A stretch of DNA of 64,000 nt, from positions 434,001-498,000 of the forward strand of contig JAEVLN010000017.1 of assembly GCA_018350325.1 (NCBI GenBank), written 5' to 3'. Positions 36,845-48,500 of this stretch are shown here, one piece after another (the stretch's first letter is position 1; each line of letters starts with the position of its first letter). Below the pieces are notes generated by a model. The model worked only from the letters and a program-made list of their open reading frames with translations. It ran no database searches and had not been told where the DNA came from. The DNA is from Globodera rostochiensis (taxonomy: Eukaryota; Nematoda; Chromadorea; Rhabditida; Heteroderidae). The translations under genes and the position numbers were made by a program.

Positions 36845-38581
36845 CGCCTTCCATACTCTGTCCGTCGCCAGAGGCAATGGCCGTTAACGGCACATAAATG
36901 ACAAAAATGGCCTATGATGCCTAATATTCAGATAGTAGTTAATTTACATGCAATATTCTTATTAGGAACATTTAATTGGGGGGGGGGGGGGTAATTTACG
37001 ATGCATTTAAATTTTAAATGGCATTTGCGTACAGCCAAAATGGTTCTGAATCGATAAAATGTTTCAATTTGTCAGTGATGGATGCATAATTTGTGCCAAA
37101 TTGTGGAAAATGACGACATGGCAAGACCAAAAATCGGAGAGGGCGCCGGGAGGGGGGAAGGCATGAATATATATAGTTAACAGAGATTGCATGAGAGGGA
37201 TGGTTTGGGTGTTTGGACAAATGGAGAAAGTGCCCAATCTGGCCAGAAGTTGGAAGAAGGAGCCTCTAAATAATTGTTTGTTGCCAATTCCACGCATTCA
37301 GTTGGAAGCCAATGCCAAAATGTGTTCAGACAGCCGATGGCATTTTCGTTAGAATCGGAACAAAACACCAAAATGTCACAAAAAAAGAACGGATTTCGCT
37401 TAATGAGCTCGTTAAATCTGAATTCGTCAAATTTGGAAACCCTTGGGAACGGAAAATAAGCATTTGAAGGTTCGGAAAAGCCAAAATGACTGCAAAGCGA
37501 CGGAATTGGGAATTTGTGTCGGATTATGAAAGATGAACGGACGGAGGAGGGGGGGGGGGGGGGAGACACGAAACGAACAAAAGTGAACATAACATGGAAT
37601 GAACGAATTGAATAACCCTCTTCCCACACATTCGTTCGACATTCCATCCATGGACGTGTTCATTTGTGCTTTGAGACTCCCCATAATGATGAGGGAAGAT
37701 TTGACGAAGATGAAATGTTGTTGAGGATGGAATTGGGGGGATTATTGTAAATTGAGGGAGGGGGGTGGCAGAATAATGGAAATGGGGGGGGGGGAATAAT
37801 GGAAAAAGGGGGGGGGGAATGAATGTGGAAGCAAAGAACAGAGTCCACTCGAGTGGAAAATGGGCTTTAACACAATTTACGTGCGATGGTATAATCGAAG
37901 AGGGGGGGGGGAAGACGGGCGGACATCACTCACAGAACGGTAAATGACAAAAATGTAACAAAAAGGAATACATAAATAAACAAAAAGTTAGGTAATTATT
38001 TTACACAATATTTGAATTAAATGAATTTAATGTCAAACACTCAAATTGGATACCCTTCCCGGACCTTCTCATTAAGCACAGATCATTCAAAATGAGTTTT
38101 GAGCCTTAGGCCCTTCCAACCTAAATTCGGCGGACGAAATGCCCAATTTGGGTGCCATTGTCCGGGGTTCATTTTAGGCTTAATGCTTGACTGATTATGG
38201 GGGCCAAAAATTGCGATGCTTTGAAAAGTTCCGAGGGAAATTGGGCCATCAGTGGGGGGGGATTTAATGGGCAAAAAAAGATAAATTCCCATTATTTCGT
38301 TTGTGTGTCTTTTAGTTGCAATTTGAATAGAACAAATTTGTGAGACCAAAGAGCATTGAGAAGAGCTCTTTACCACTTAAATTCTCTAATATACTTTAAT
38401 TATTTACTATTTGTAATTGAAAATATTAATTACCAAACTTCGGGCTGTTTCTCATCATAATAAATTCTTCGCACTTTTTACTGATTGCAAAGTTTGAATT
38501 CGAACCGGTCTTCGCCTCGCATTGCCTTAAATATATTTATTCGTTCAGTTTCCCTTTCTCCAACAATATTTGCTGCTGGAA
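36845..38581. other. Divergent intergenic region with poly-G runs
   Basis: Lies upstream of both the Kunitz-EGF gene (-) and the small secreted gene (+). It has at least seven G runs of eight or more (near 36980, 37550, 37790, 37810, 37900). Long minus-strand frames here cross a G run and show Pro runs, so I do not accept them. ATATATTTATT near 38530 and TTCGTTCAG ending at 38548 are a possible TATA-like site and a trans-splice acceptor for the gene at 38582. Confidence 0.4.
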
Positions 38582-38900
38582 ATGAAACAAATCGCTGTTA
38601 AATGTTTTATTTTGTTCGGTGTCATTTTTGCCGTTGCCAGTCTCAAGCTCGGTAAATATTATTAATTCTCAGATTAAATAAAATATATATTTTTAATATT
38701 TAAATCGATTTTTGTAATTATTTCCAGACGAACAAATTGAACTTCCGCCTTTCTGCGATGGCCCCAACAAAGACAATTCGAAGGTGGTCGTTTGCTGCAA
38801 GGCCGTCAAAGCGTTCGAACGTGCTGAACAGTCGTCCTACGCTCCGCCGGAGTTGAAGGAGTGCGAGCAGTGCGGCAAGGAATTGTGTCCCCATGAATAA
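38582..38900 (+). CDS. 80-residue secreted Cys-rich protein, novel
   Basis: Two exons (38582-38651 and 38728-38900) join in phase to encode 80 residues. Residues 1-22 are a signal peptide (FILFGVIFAVASLK). The mature part is acidic, with six cysteines: PPFCDGPN, VVVCCKAV, and a C-terminal CEQCGKELCPHE. I know no family with this CC...CxxCxxxxC spacing; the CxxCGxxLC end could bind a metal or form disulphides. The intron is 76 bp with GTAAAT and TTTCCAG ends. A TTCGTTCAG acceptor 34 bases before the ATG suggests a spliced leader. Size, signal peptide and lack of family are those of a candidate parasite effector or a cuticular/defence peptide; this is inference. Confidence 0.7.
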
Positions 38901-39342
38901 TTAATTATTCAGCGGAAATTAGAAAAGAATATTGGGGAAATGTTGACCAAAAGCTAAAATAATATAACCATTTATGATAAATGTTAGTCGAATATAAATT
39001 GGATAAGTGCTTAGTTTTTAGTGCAGCCAAAATTAAAAAGGAATTTTTAAAAGACACAATTAAAAAAATCAAGCAACGTAAAAAAAGGACTTTATGAAAT
39101 ATATTTAATTATGTACATAAACTCCCAAAATATTAAAAAAAGGCATAAAATTTTGTGAAAGAAAATTAAAGTTGCACGTTTTTTACATTAATTCGTTACA
39201 TTAATTAAATGAGTAAAAAAATGAACACGAAGAATTTAACTTTTTTCAAATCGAAGAATTTTCTTTCTCACTGTTAATTTGCTTCAATTATTTGCTCAAT
39301 TTTGCTTGGGTAAATACTAATTGGCGGGAACGAATTCCCGCG
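38901..39342. other. AT-rich intergenic region
   Basis: A very AT-rich spacer between the small secreted gene and the tRNA. I see no gene in it. Confidence 0.4.
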
Positions 39343-39425
39343 GGCGAGGTGGCCGAGTGGTCTAAGGCGACACGTTTAGGCCGTGTTCCACTTCGTGGGC
39401 GTGGGTTCGAATCCCACCCTCGTCA
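39343..39425 (+). tRNA. tRNA-Leu (anticodon UAG)
   Basis: An 83-base type II tRNA. The acceptor stem pairs GGCGAGG with CCTCGTC (one G-U), followed by discriminator A. The A box is TGGCCGAGTGG, the anticodon arm is ACACG-TTTAGGC-CGTGT with anticodon TAG, and a long variable arm (TTCCACTTCGTGGGC region) marks Leu. The B box is GGTTCGAATCC. CCA is not encoded, as in eukaryotes. No intron. A short T run at about 39433 can end RNA polymerase III transcription. Confidence 0.95.
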
Positions 39426-40441
39426 ACTCATTTTTTGTTAAGCTTAGTTTATTAATTTATTTTTAAATTTCTACAGAGTTTTAAAGTTTTTCGAGTTCAA
39501 ATGATCAATTTTTCTTTCATTTCAATTCAATATTTTTTACACTTTCAATGGAAACGTTAATATTATTTAATAAAATCGAATGGGAAGGACAACAAACGAA
39601 GAAAACAACACAACGAATTCTTTGAAGGAAAAGAATTACTATTTAATTGTTTTGGGGCGGGGCTTTTTTGATTCTGCAAATAGCCGAACGCATCCGCCGG
39701 CGTTGAACCTGGATCGTCTGCCTAAACCATCTCCAAAGCACTACCACTGCACTACGGCGACCCCCAATGACACTTTGGACACAATTGCTTTTATCGGAAT
39801 CACTCAGATCAGTCGCTTCTGATCAGCCGTTCTTTGTTGTGTTGCAACTTTGAGATTTTTTGGGGGGTCGTCACAGTCAGGTCGGCATTTTGTTGCCAAA
39901 ATAGCTTCAAAGCCCAAAAATATGTAAAGAATTTAGCTATAAAAGTGCCAAAATAAGCACTTTAAAAATGGTCAAAAAGAATCGGATCACCGCAAAACAC
40001 CGTTTTTGAGCTAATTAAATCGATTAATTACACTTAAAATATGTAAAAACTTATAATCTGATTCTCTAACAACATAATAAAATATATATTTTAAATGACA
40101 AAATGATTTTAATATTAATTTAATTCATAACAAAATCCAAAAAATTGCACAAATCTTTCCTTCGTCGGATCCCAATTATTGGCTCAAATAAACCCGCCAC
40201 AGCTGTTCCATGTTTTTTCTTTTTTCTGTCCCGGAATTTCCTCAGATCAGGCCATCATTTTTGTTAGGACTTCTTTTGCTGAAAACATCAGCTGTCATTG
40301 TTCTCCCCCCCCCCCCCCCCCCCCCCCCGGGGTTTAAATCCATCCGCGGAAATTCTGTTTTTTCGATCCCTCCGTCCCATAAACGCATTTACATTTTTTA
40401 TTTACAGAATTTCCGTTTCCCATTTCATCCATTTTCGTACA
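39426..40441. other. Intergenic region
   Basis: AT-rich sequence between the tRNA and the LIM gene. At about 39697-39770, on the minus strand, is a tRNA-like stretch (TGCAGTGGTAG and GGTTCAACGCC) that does not fold as a tRNA. A run of about 22 C lies at 40306-40327, just upstream of the LIM gene. Confidence 0.4.
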
Positions 40442-41056
40442 ATGCATTTCGGAACGGCGCAGGATTACGATGTGAAAGACTGCGCCATTTGCAACGAGGG
40501 CGTCCAACTGGCGGATAGACTGGTGGTGGAGAAGGAGACGAGTAAGCCGACAATTTATTTGTATACGGAGATGAAGCTTCGAAATTGAAATGGAACAATG
40601 AAATGACGGAAGCAAATCGAATGAGGCACTGCGGGCACAGAGAATATGGATATAGAGAAAGAGAGCAATACAGAGAGTTTTGGATATAGAGTGGATAGAG
40701 AAAGAGAGCATACAGAGAGTATTGGATATAGAGTGGATAGAGAAAGAGAGCATACAGAGAGTATTGGATATAGAGTGAAAGAGAGGAATATGGAATATAG
40801 AGAAATAGAGCAATACAGAAGTATGGATATAAAGTGCTTTTACTTTTGCCCAGTTCACAAAGGCTGCTTCAAGTGCGCCTTCTGCGGCACCCGTCTCCAA
40901 GTGGGCAATTGTGCCATGGAATTGTCCTTCTACAACCGCTACGGTCCTCGCTGGTACTGCTCGCTGATCTGTGCCCATCTGCCGACTGGGGAAAAGGAGG
41001 CCAAACTGAAGGAATTGGGCGTGCAAGTGAGACAGCCAAAGAAGAAGCAGAACTGA
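40442..41056 (+). CDS. Single-LIM-domain protein
   Basis: Two exons (40442-40541 and 40854-41056) encode about 100 residues. The zinc ligands are in LIM order: CAIC, then 17 residues, H, GC with FKC and AFC (CxxC-x17-HxxCxxCxxC), then WYCSLIC about 24 residues later. The end is a charged helix (TGEKEAKLKELGVQ) and a Lys-rich tail. It is of the size of CRIP/CRP-type single-LIM adaptors, which bind proteins at the cytoskeleton or in the nucleus, but the spacing of the last ligand pair (CxxxC) is not that of CRIP, so I leave it unnamed. The intron carries a 43-bp imperfect minisatellite. Confidence 0.75.
40640..40830. repeat. GA-rich imperfect minisatellite in the LIM-gene intron
   Basis: Three to four copies of a unit with GATAGAGAAAGAGAGCATAC and AGAGAGTATTGGATATAGAG, with the last copies degenerate. 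It makes a spurious open frame that runs into the second exon. Confidence 0.75.
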
Positions 41057-42559
41057 TCGGATCAGAAGACGACGGAGGCAGAGAGCGCATGGAAAAAACG
41101 ATCATTGGCAGATCAACTAAACGATTTCAGCAAAATGTCATCACTAATAAAAGTAAAAAAAAACATAATGGACGAATAGAAAATAATTAATAAAAAAAAT
41201 GCTATTTAGGTTATAGCGAGTGCTAAGAACTGAAAAAGTTGAACACTTTGAAATATTGTGATTTTGTTCTTTGATTAGCTTTAGTTTGATGATAATTTTA
41301 TCTGAGGGGTCGGCCAATAGCAAAAAAAATGCATTTTCCACAAAAATGAAGTGTTAAGAATTCTAACCAATTTTTGCTCCCTTCCCCCCCTCATGGCTTT
41401 GTAACCCGAGGGAAAAACCTAAAATGGTCCCCCCCCCATGGTTAGCCCCGTCCACAAAAAGATTAAATGTGACATTTGTACAAATTTTTGAACTTTAATA
41501 GTAAAATTGGCAATTTTCGGCATTCAGATAATATTTCTTCTATTCGACTTTTGGACAGTTTTTGGCTTATTCGACATTGGAAATCTTTACATTCAGATGA
41601 TTCGGCGTTCGGACCGGTAGCTTTGCAGGGAAATTGCCTTTTGCACTTTTTAGCTCATCGGCTTAACATTGAAAGACGACGGGACGCGGCACAATTCAAC
41701 GCCGCCAAAATCATAGCCGTGTCCAATTCAACTCATACAATTTTAATCGGCAATTTCGACCATCGGCGGCGGCGGCGGCGGCGGGGGGGGGGGGGGGGGG
41801 ATGGAATCATACGAATTAGTGTTTTGGCACGGTACGGTAATACCGCGGTATTTTTAGTCGGTATTTTACCGAAGTACCGTACCGAATTTTTTTTTAGGAA
41901 TTTCGGTATTTTTTCGGTATCGGTATTATACCGAAATACCAAAACCCTATTTGGCAAACATTAATAAGAACGAGGTGATGGTTCCATAACCATAAGATCC
42001 GCATTATTCTCGCCGGTCATTTAACCATGACTTCGGTTAACCGAACCGAAAACCGGCCTTTTTTGGCCCAAAAACCAAAACCGAAAACCGGCTTTTTTGG
42101 CCCAAAAACCAAAACCGAAAACCGGCTTTTTTGGCCCAAAAACCAAAACCGAAAACCGGCCTTTTTTGGCCCAAAAACCAAAACCGAAAACCGGCTTTTT
42201 TGGCCCAAAAACCAAAACCGAAAACCGGCCTTTTTTGGCCCAAAAACCAAAACCGAAAACCGGCTTTTTTGGCCCAAAAACCAAAACCTAAAACCGGCTT
42301 TTTTGGCCCAAAAACCAAAAAGTCGTAAAACCAGGGCCCCCGGTTTTCCGGTATCCTTCCAAAATTTTTTGTATCAACCGAATGTTTTTATTTCAAATTG
42401 TTTATTTTGTTTTATCATTTGCTGTGTTGGCACAAACAAATCGATACGCCAATAAGCTAAATGTGCATGCGATGCATTTATTGTGGAAATGTGAATTAAT
42501 TTCATTAATTATTACGAATTTTTGCCAATATAAAATTTTTGGATTAAATAATTATAGGA
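41057..42559. other. Intergenic region with repeats, upstream of the giant poly(A) polymerase gene
   Basis: It contains a CGG trinucleotide run leading into a G run (about 41763-41800) and a stretch of repeated CGGTATT / AATACCG motifs that folds on itself (about 41828-41945). The 34-bp minisatellite below follows. An open frame at 41476-41790 has no splice or domain support. ATTATAG directly before ATG 42560 may be a trans-splice acceptor. Confidence 0.4.
42043..42330. repeat. 34-bp minisatellite (CCGAAAACCGGC units)
   Basis: About eight tandem copies of a 34-35-bp unit made of CCGAAAACCGGCTTTTTTGG followed by CCCAAAAACCAAAA. Units alternate between 34 and 35 bp through a CC/C difference, so all three frames are opened in turn on both strands. 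The arms TTTTTTGGCCCAAAAA and AACCGG are self-complementary. It lies about 230 bp upstream of the start of the giant gene. Confidence 0.85.
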
Positions 42560-45500
42560 ATGTGTCGACAATTACGCTGGTGCGCAAACTTTGTGCTTTT
42601 AATGTATTTATTCCATTTGGCAAGTCTTCGTCCTGAAGGTGAGCAAATTATTTGAAGAATTCGAACAAAGCTACGAAATTGGGCATTCCAATTAATAACC
42701 CCGAAATATCGGAGATCGGCCCGCGGTGCTTTTTTCGGGGGGGGGGGGCAATAAAGCTTGAATATAGAAGCAGCGGCTATCGGACATTTGGCACATTGGA
42801 CATTTGGCACAAAGTGAAAAAACGGACGTTTCGCACACTGGGGGGAAAATTTAAGGAACAGAAAAAGCTTTTCCATTTAAGGAACAGAAAAAAAAAAGGA
42901 ATGTTTTCCATTTAAGGAACAGAAAAAGGAATGTTTTCCATTTAAGGAACAGAAAAAGCTTTTCCATTAAAGGAACAGAAAAAGCTTTTCCATTTAAGGA
43001 ACAGAAAAAGGAATATTTTCCATTTAAGGAACAGAAAAAGCTTTTCCATTTAAGGAACAGAAAAAGGAATATTTTCCATTTAAGGAACAGAAAAAGCTTT
43101 TCCATTTAAGGAACAGAAAAAGCTTTTCCATTTAAGGAACAGAAAAAGGAATGTTTTCCATTTAAGGAACAGAAAAAGGAATGTTTTCCATTTAAGGAAC
43201 AGAAAAAGTAATCGCATTGGATGAATTGTTTGCCGATTTTTTGTTTACGTCTGACGACGAATTATTTAATTCTGAACGTTTTGGGCTAAAGCGAATGATG
43301 GCCATGGAATATTTCGATAAAAAGATAAGGGAAATGATCGACACAATTTCTTCGACGATTATGCAAATTGAGGATAATAATAAAAGTGGGAGAAAAGACG
43401 GAGAGGAAATTGTGAATAGTGCTGAAAATACGACAGGAAAAGAGGCAAATAGCAAAAAGAAGCAAAAAAAGAAAGAGAGAAAGGAGAAAAAAGCGACGGA
43501 AACAAAGAAAAATAATAACTCGGAAAAAGGCGTTCAATTTGTCGAGGGGCTGGAACAGAATTACATGGCGCTGCAGTTGAGCATTGACGGCGCCTGCGAG
43601 GAGAGGGACATTTGCGTAAGCAAAACTTTTAAATTTTGGTGAATGCAAAGCGCAAATGATTGAGAAAATTGTAATTACAAATAATGTGCCATGACACATG
43701 CAAAGTGCATTTTGAGCTTTGGGCCATTGGGGTTTTTAATTTTAAAAATCAATTATAAAAATAATTTCAAATTAGCAAAAGTTCATTTTCAAACAGTGAC
43801 CAGTAAATTTCCATCTTTAACCGGTACGTTTGTTACCAATTATCTCTTCCAGCGCCTGTGGGCCTTCCAATTGCTTTTGAACCGAATTCAGCTGATGATT
43901 AACGGGGAAAAGTTGGACTTTGACTTCTGGCAGGATATAGACCAAATATCGCGCAAAAGGGATTTGGAATTCTGTGATCGATTAGAAATGATTCGGACGG
44001 TTGGAGGAAATGAATTGGAGAAAATCGAGTTGAAGGTGTTTCAGCACCAGCTGCTGATGGCGTACAAATTGGCGCTGGAACAATTGCTGAACAATGACAG
44101 TTTGGAGGAAATGTCAGGAGAACACCAAAAGTTGTCGAATCTGTTCAGTTTGGAGAAGGTCCCCGGAGAGAATGAGCTGAACTTCCGGCTGAGAAAGGTC
44201 AACATTTCTTCACAACAACAAACGTTCAGTTCTATCCGTCTGAGACTGCTCGAACTTTTTGGCGAAAATCACTATTATGTGAACACGTTGGAACAGCAAT
44301 ATCCTACACTGACAGCACACAAAATTGGTGAGAAAATATTGGGGAAAAAATGATTTATTATGCGCTATGAGGCTTAAATAAACCCAAATAATAATTTAGA
44401 TATCTTAAAATGGATAAGCATTTCCTACAAAAAACTTTTTTCTGCCGCTTCAAAGTTGGAACAAATGAAGGCAAGATTTAGCATCGAACTGCTTGCTTAT
44501 TTCAATTTGTTGGAGCAAAAATTTGATGTTGGATTGTTGGAAGATTGGCCAGAAGTGCGTCAAACAATTGCCAAATATGTGGACGGAATCAAATCCGAAA
44601 GTGATCTGGATCATAAGCATAAGAATAATAATATTTCGTTTTATCTGGAGAAAATTTTGAAGTTGTTCAAAAAAGAGGTCCAAGAAGAGATGCTCAAGAA
44701 TGGTGAACAAGCGATAAGCAACAATGGACAAATACACTTACAACTTTTAAACACTTCCTTTAAAAGAAAAAACCAATTAAAGAATATAATTAGGGGTAAG
44801 TGAAACAGTTTAAGAATGGCAGTGTTGTGCAGTTCGATCACTTACCCTGCAGTGAAGGGGCCGGAGGCCCATTGATCACTGCTTTCCCCCATTAGCCGCT
44901 ATAAAGGGCTGGCACCGACGCCGTCTCCAATTAGCCACTGGGATTAGCAGTGATAAGCCTTCCTTCCCCCCGGGGGGAGGGTTGGCCACTCCCTTCCTTA
45001 ATCGCTTTGTATTTGATTTGCTTACTTTGTTGTTCAGAAATGAGCGGAACAGAATTCATACGGCGAGTGTTTCTTCTCATTGAGGACTCTGACATGGCCA
45101 ATTTTGAAAAAATTACTCAAAATTATCGCCTGCTAATGGCCAAAATGCCACAATGGTATTTGGGCACCATCGACCCGTATTTTGAACAGTGTCCAGCACT
45201 TTTTTTTGACGGAAAAACGCACAAAAATTATCGAGGTTAAAATTTTGGCTGGGGGAGTTTGGGACATTTTCTTGCGATTTGTGTTCTGTCTGGATCTTTC
45301 TGAATTTCGATCATTTCAATTAAATAAACATACATAGAGGACGGGGGCTATTCGATCCCTTTAAAGTTTAAACTACAGATAGGGAAGCCGACAAACTCGT
45401 GGAGTCGTACCGGATGTGTCTGTCCAACGAACTGTTCGCCTCCGTCTTGACGAGTACAAACGTTGGATTGTTAGAAATAAATTTTGCTGCAATCATTTGG

Positions 45501-48500
45501 TTGTTCTCCTCATTCGTCGACGAACTTTTGCTTTGTGCCGATGAGCTTTTGGGTGCCGAAAAGGACGCTGTGTTAGACCAATTGTGGCGGCATCGAATAG
45601 AAGAGGTAATTTGGCACGAACAAATGGCAGCAAATGTGCCAATTTCAACGAGGTTATGCCGAGTTTTGCGCTTTGCCATTTCACTGGTCAACGACTTATG
45701 GCGGGAAATGGACGGCAATCAAAAGGAAATATTAGCAAATTGGTTCAGAGACAACCGCTGGACGGAATTTGTATGCATTTTGAATATTGACAATAAAAAC
45801 TACTCATAAAGTTTATTTTTGCCCATTTAGTCTCTAATTAACGACACTTTGGACAATTTGGTTGAGGGACAAAACGACAAACTAATATCTGACGATGAAA
45901 TGATTCTGGCATTCGAAATGTCCCCAAACCGCGAGCTCATCCACAGCCTCACACTCTTCAGACTGATCAAACGTTTTGATCACTTTGCCAACTTTTTCTG
46001 CCTCCAAAACGACAAACAGTTTCACAAAACGAAGGATAATCTGCGCATTATCATCAATTCGTTTAACGAATTCGATTGGTTAGAACAAAAATTTCCGTTT
46101 GTGTTGAGAATTGGTAAATTTTTGAAAACATTTCAAAATATTTTTGTATATGGATTAGGGTCCTTTTAGAGGAGCTCAACCACAAAATGCGGATATTTTG
46201 GTACCGGAAATTGTTGTCCAACAGAAGTTGGAAAGGAGAATCTCTGAAACTTCTTGCCCGAGTGATTGTGCCATTGTTGTTGGAAGAGCTTGAGCATAAA
46301 TTGACTCACAAATCCATCGAAAACCATGCTGATTTTGTGGCCTTGGAAGATTTTGTGTTGGTCGTCAAGTTGGAGGTGTTCAGAGCGGTGGCAAGCATGA
46401 GAAGTGCTTGTTGGCTGATGTACGCGTGCCAATATGTCGACAATTATGACGAGACGGCATTAAAATCGGCAACCCTGATAGCGACCAGAGAAATGATAGA
46501 CGAATGCACCAAAATGAATGGCAGGATAAAGGTGCTGGCGCTGTTCTAATTTGTGAGAATTGATTTTGTCCATTTTTTAGATATTTTCTGACATTTGGGA
46601 ATGGCTTCGGCTGAAACATTTCCAATTCCTTCGGGGAGGCGAAGTGAGCGCGGAGACGGAGCCTCCGCTGAACGAAGTGATTTTGGACAAAATGACCCCG
46701 CCGGGGGCGAGGGCACGTCTCGTTAAATTGGTTGGGCCAAAATCCTTTGCTTTGTTGTTGGAACAAAATCAGCAATTGCTCCAAGACACCAAAGGTAATA
46801 AATAATCACTCGGGCAAGAAGGTCATTCATTATTTAGTGTTTTCGGACGGTCGATTGGCTTATCATTACATTGAAACGGTTTCTGTTGCCAAAGACGAAT
46901 TGGACCGTTTGTCCAACAAATTGGCAGCCGATTTGATTGTTTTTGTGCGTTGGTTTGACGCCGAGCCGAAAGGGGCGAAGATGGAAAGAATGTGGCGAGA
47001 AAAAAGGAAATTTTTGGCCTGGGAATACGACCAAATGTTTGACATGGCCGGCGATCTCTTCACAACAATGAGCTTTTACGAGGCATTTTTTGTCGGACTG
47101 CGCAACTTTTTGTTGGGGCACAAAAATGTGGTAAGTGCAAAAGTGCTGAAGGACGGCTGGGAGAGGGCATGGAAAAAGGCTTTGAACGATGTGAACAATG
47201 ACATCGAAAAGCAACAGCACAGAACGGTCAGAATTGTGATGCCGGCTTGGGTATTGGCACGGCACGCAGAAGAATTCCGAAAGTTGTTATTGGGGGAAAC
47301 GGATTTGGCGGAGACGGATTTAAGGGATCGTTTCAAAAAGGACCTGAAAATATGTGAGAATAAATAATTAAATAAATAATAAATTTACAAATTGACCGCC
47401 ACCCCCAAAAACTGAAGGTTTGGAACGGTCAACGAGTGCTAGACAATATTTACAGTACCTTCTGGAGCTAAGCGCAGCTAACGAATTCTTCCAAATGCTC
47501 GGAATCAAAGTTAACCAGAAAGATTTGAAATATGAACTTGAAGAAGTAAAAGAATCTGCCAGAAAGGAATTGGTGGCAAAAAAGAAGAAAAAGAAAGTGA
47601 AGAAGGGGAGGGAAGGAACAAAGGAGGTGGATAAAGAAAAGGAAATGGAAAATGGAGGGGATGGAAGAAAGGAAATGGAAAATGGAAGAAAGGAAATGGA
47701 AAATGGAAGAAAGGAAATGGAAAATGGAGGGGATGGAAGAAAGGAAATGGAAAATGAAAGAAAGGAAATGGAAAATGGAGGGGATGGAAGAAAGGAAATG
47801 GAAAATGAAAGAAAGGAAATGGAAAATGGAAGAAAGGAAATGGAAAATGGAGGGGATGGAAGAAAGGAAATGGAAAATGGAAGAAAGGAAATGGAAAATG
47901 GAGGGGATGGAAGAAAGGAAATGGAAAATGAAAGAAAGGAAATGGGAAATGGAAGAGATGGAAGAAAGGAAATGGAAAATGGAAGGGATGAAAGAAAGGA
48001 AGACTTTGAGACGGTCAGCAGGACGGAGGATGTGGAAGCAGATGACGGGAAGGACGATGACCAAACATGTGGAAGGAACACGGAAGGTGATGAAGTGCAC
48101 GGAAGAAGATTACTTGTTGGGGATGCAGAATCTGAAATGATTGAAGAAAAGGATGACAAAATGAATGGGAAGAAGAAAGCAACAGAAGGAGAAACAGAAA
48201 CAATTGGAGACGAACAAAAAACGAAAGCGAAGGCGTCAAAAAACAGAGAAAACGTGGAGAAAGGGGGAAAAAGAAAAGAAGAAGCAGCAAAAAGGAATCA
48301 AATTGGGGCGAAAAAAGAGGCGACTATAAAAGGGGAGATTCTTTTAAAAGGTTGGGGCAATTAAAATGTGAAAATTATAATTTGAAATTTGTCTTATTTA
48401 AGACGTGAAAACGGACGAATTTCTTTCCCTAAAATATTTGGAACTTCTTTCCGGGACCGTCGATGATGAGCCCAACAATTTTGCCTTGCTTCTTGAGCTT

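Noticed and set aside
37177..37647. Long minus-strand open frame of about 156 codons
   Set aside because: It crosses a run of G (Pro codons on the minus strand), overlaps other open frames of equal quality, and shows no domain or splice support.
39697..39770. tRNA-like sequence on the minus strand
   Set aside because: A-box and B-box strings are present, but neither the T stem nor the acceptor stem pairs; at best a tRNA-derived fragment.
41476..41790. Plus-strand open frame with HSDDSAFGPVALQGN
   Set aside because: It runs into a CGG and poly-G repeat, has no clear start context and no splice link to either neighbour. It could be a gene relic but I cannot support it.
42027..42455. Overlapping frames of KTENRLFWPKNQN type on both strands
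   Set aside because: They are products of the 34-bp minisatellite.
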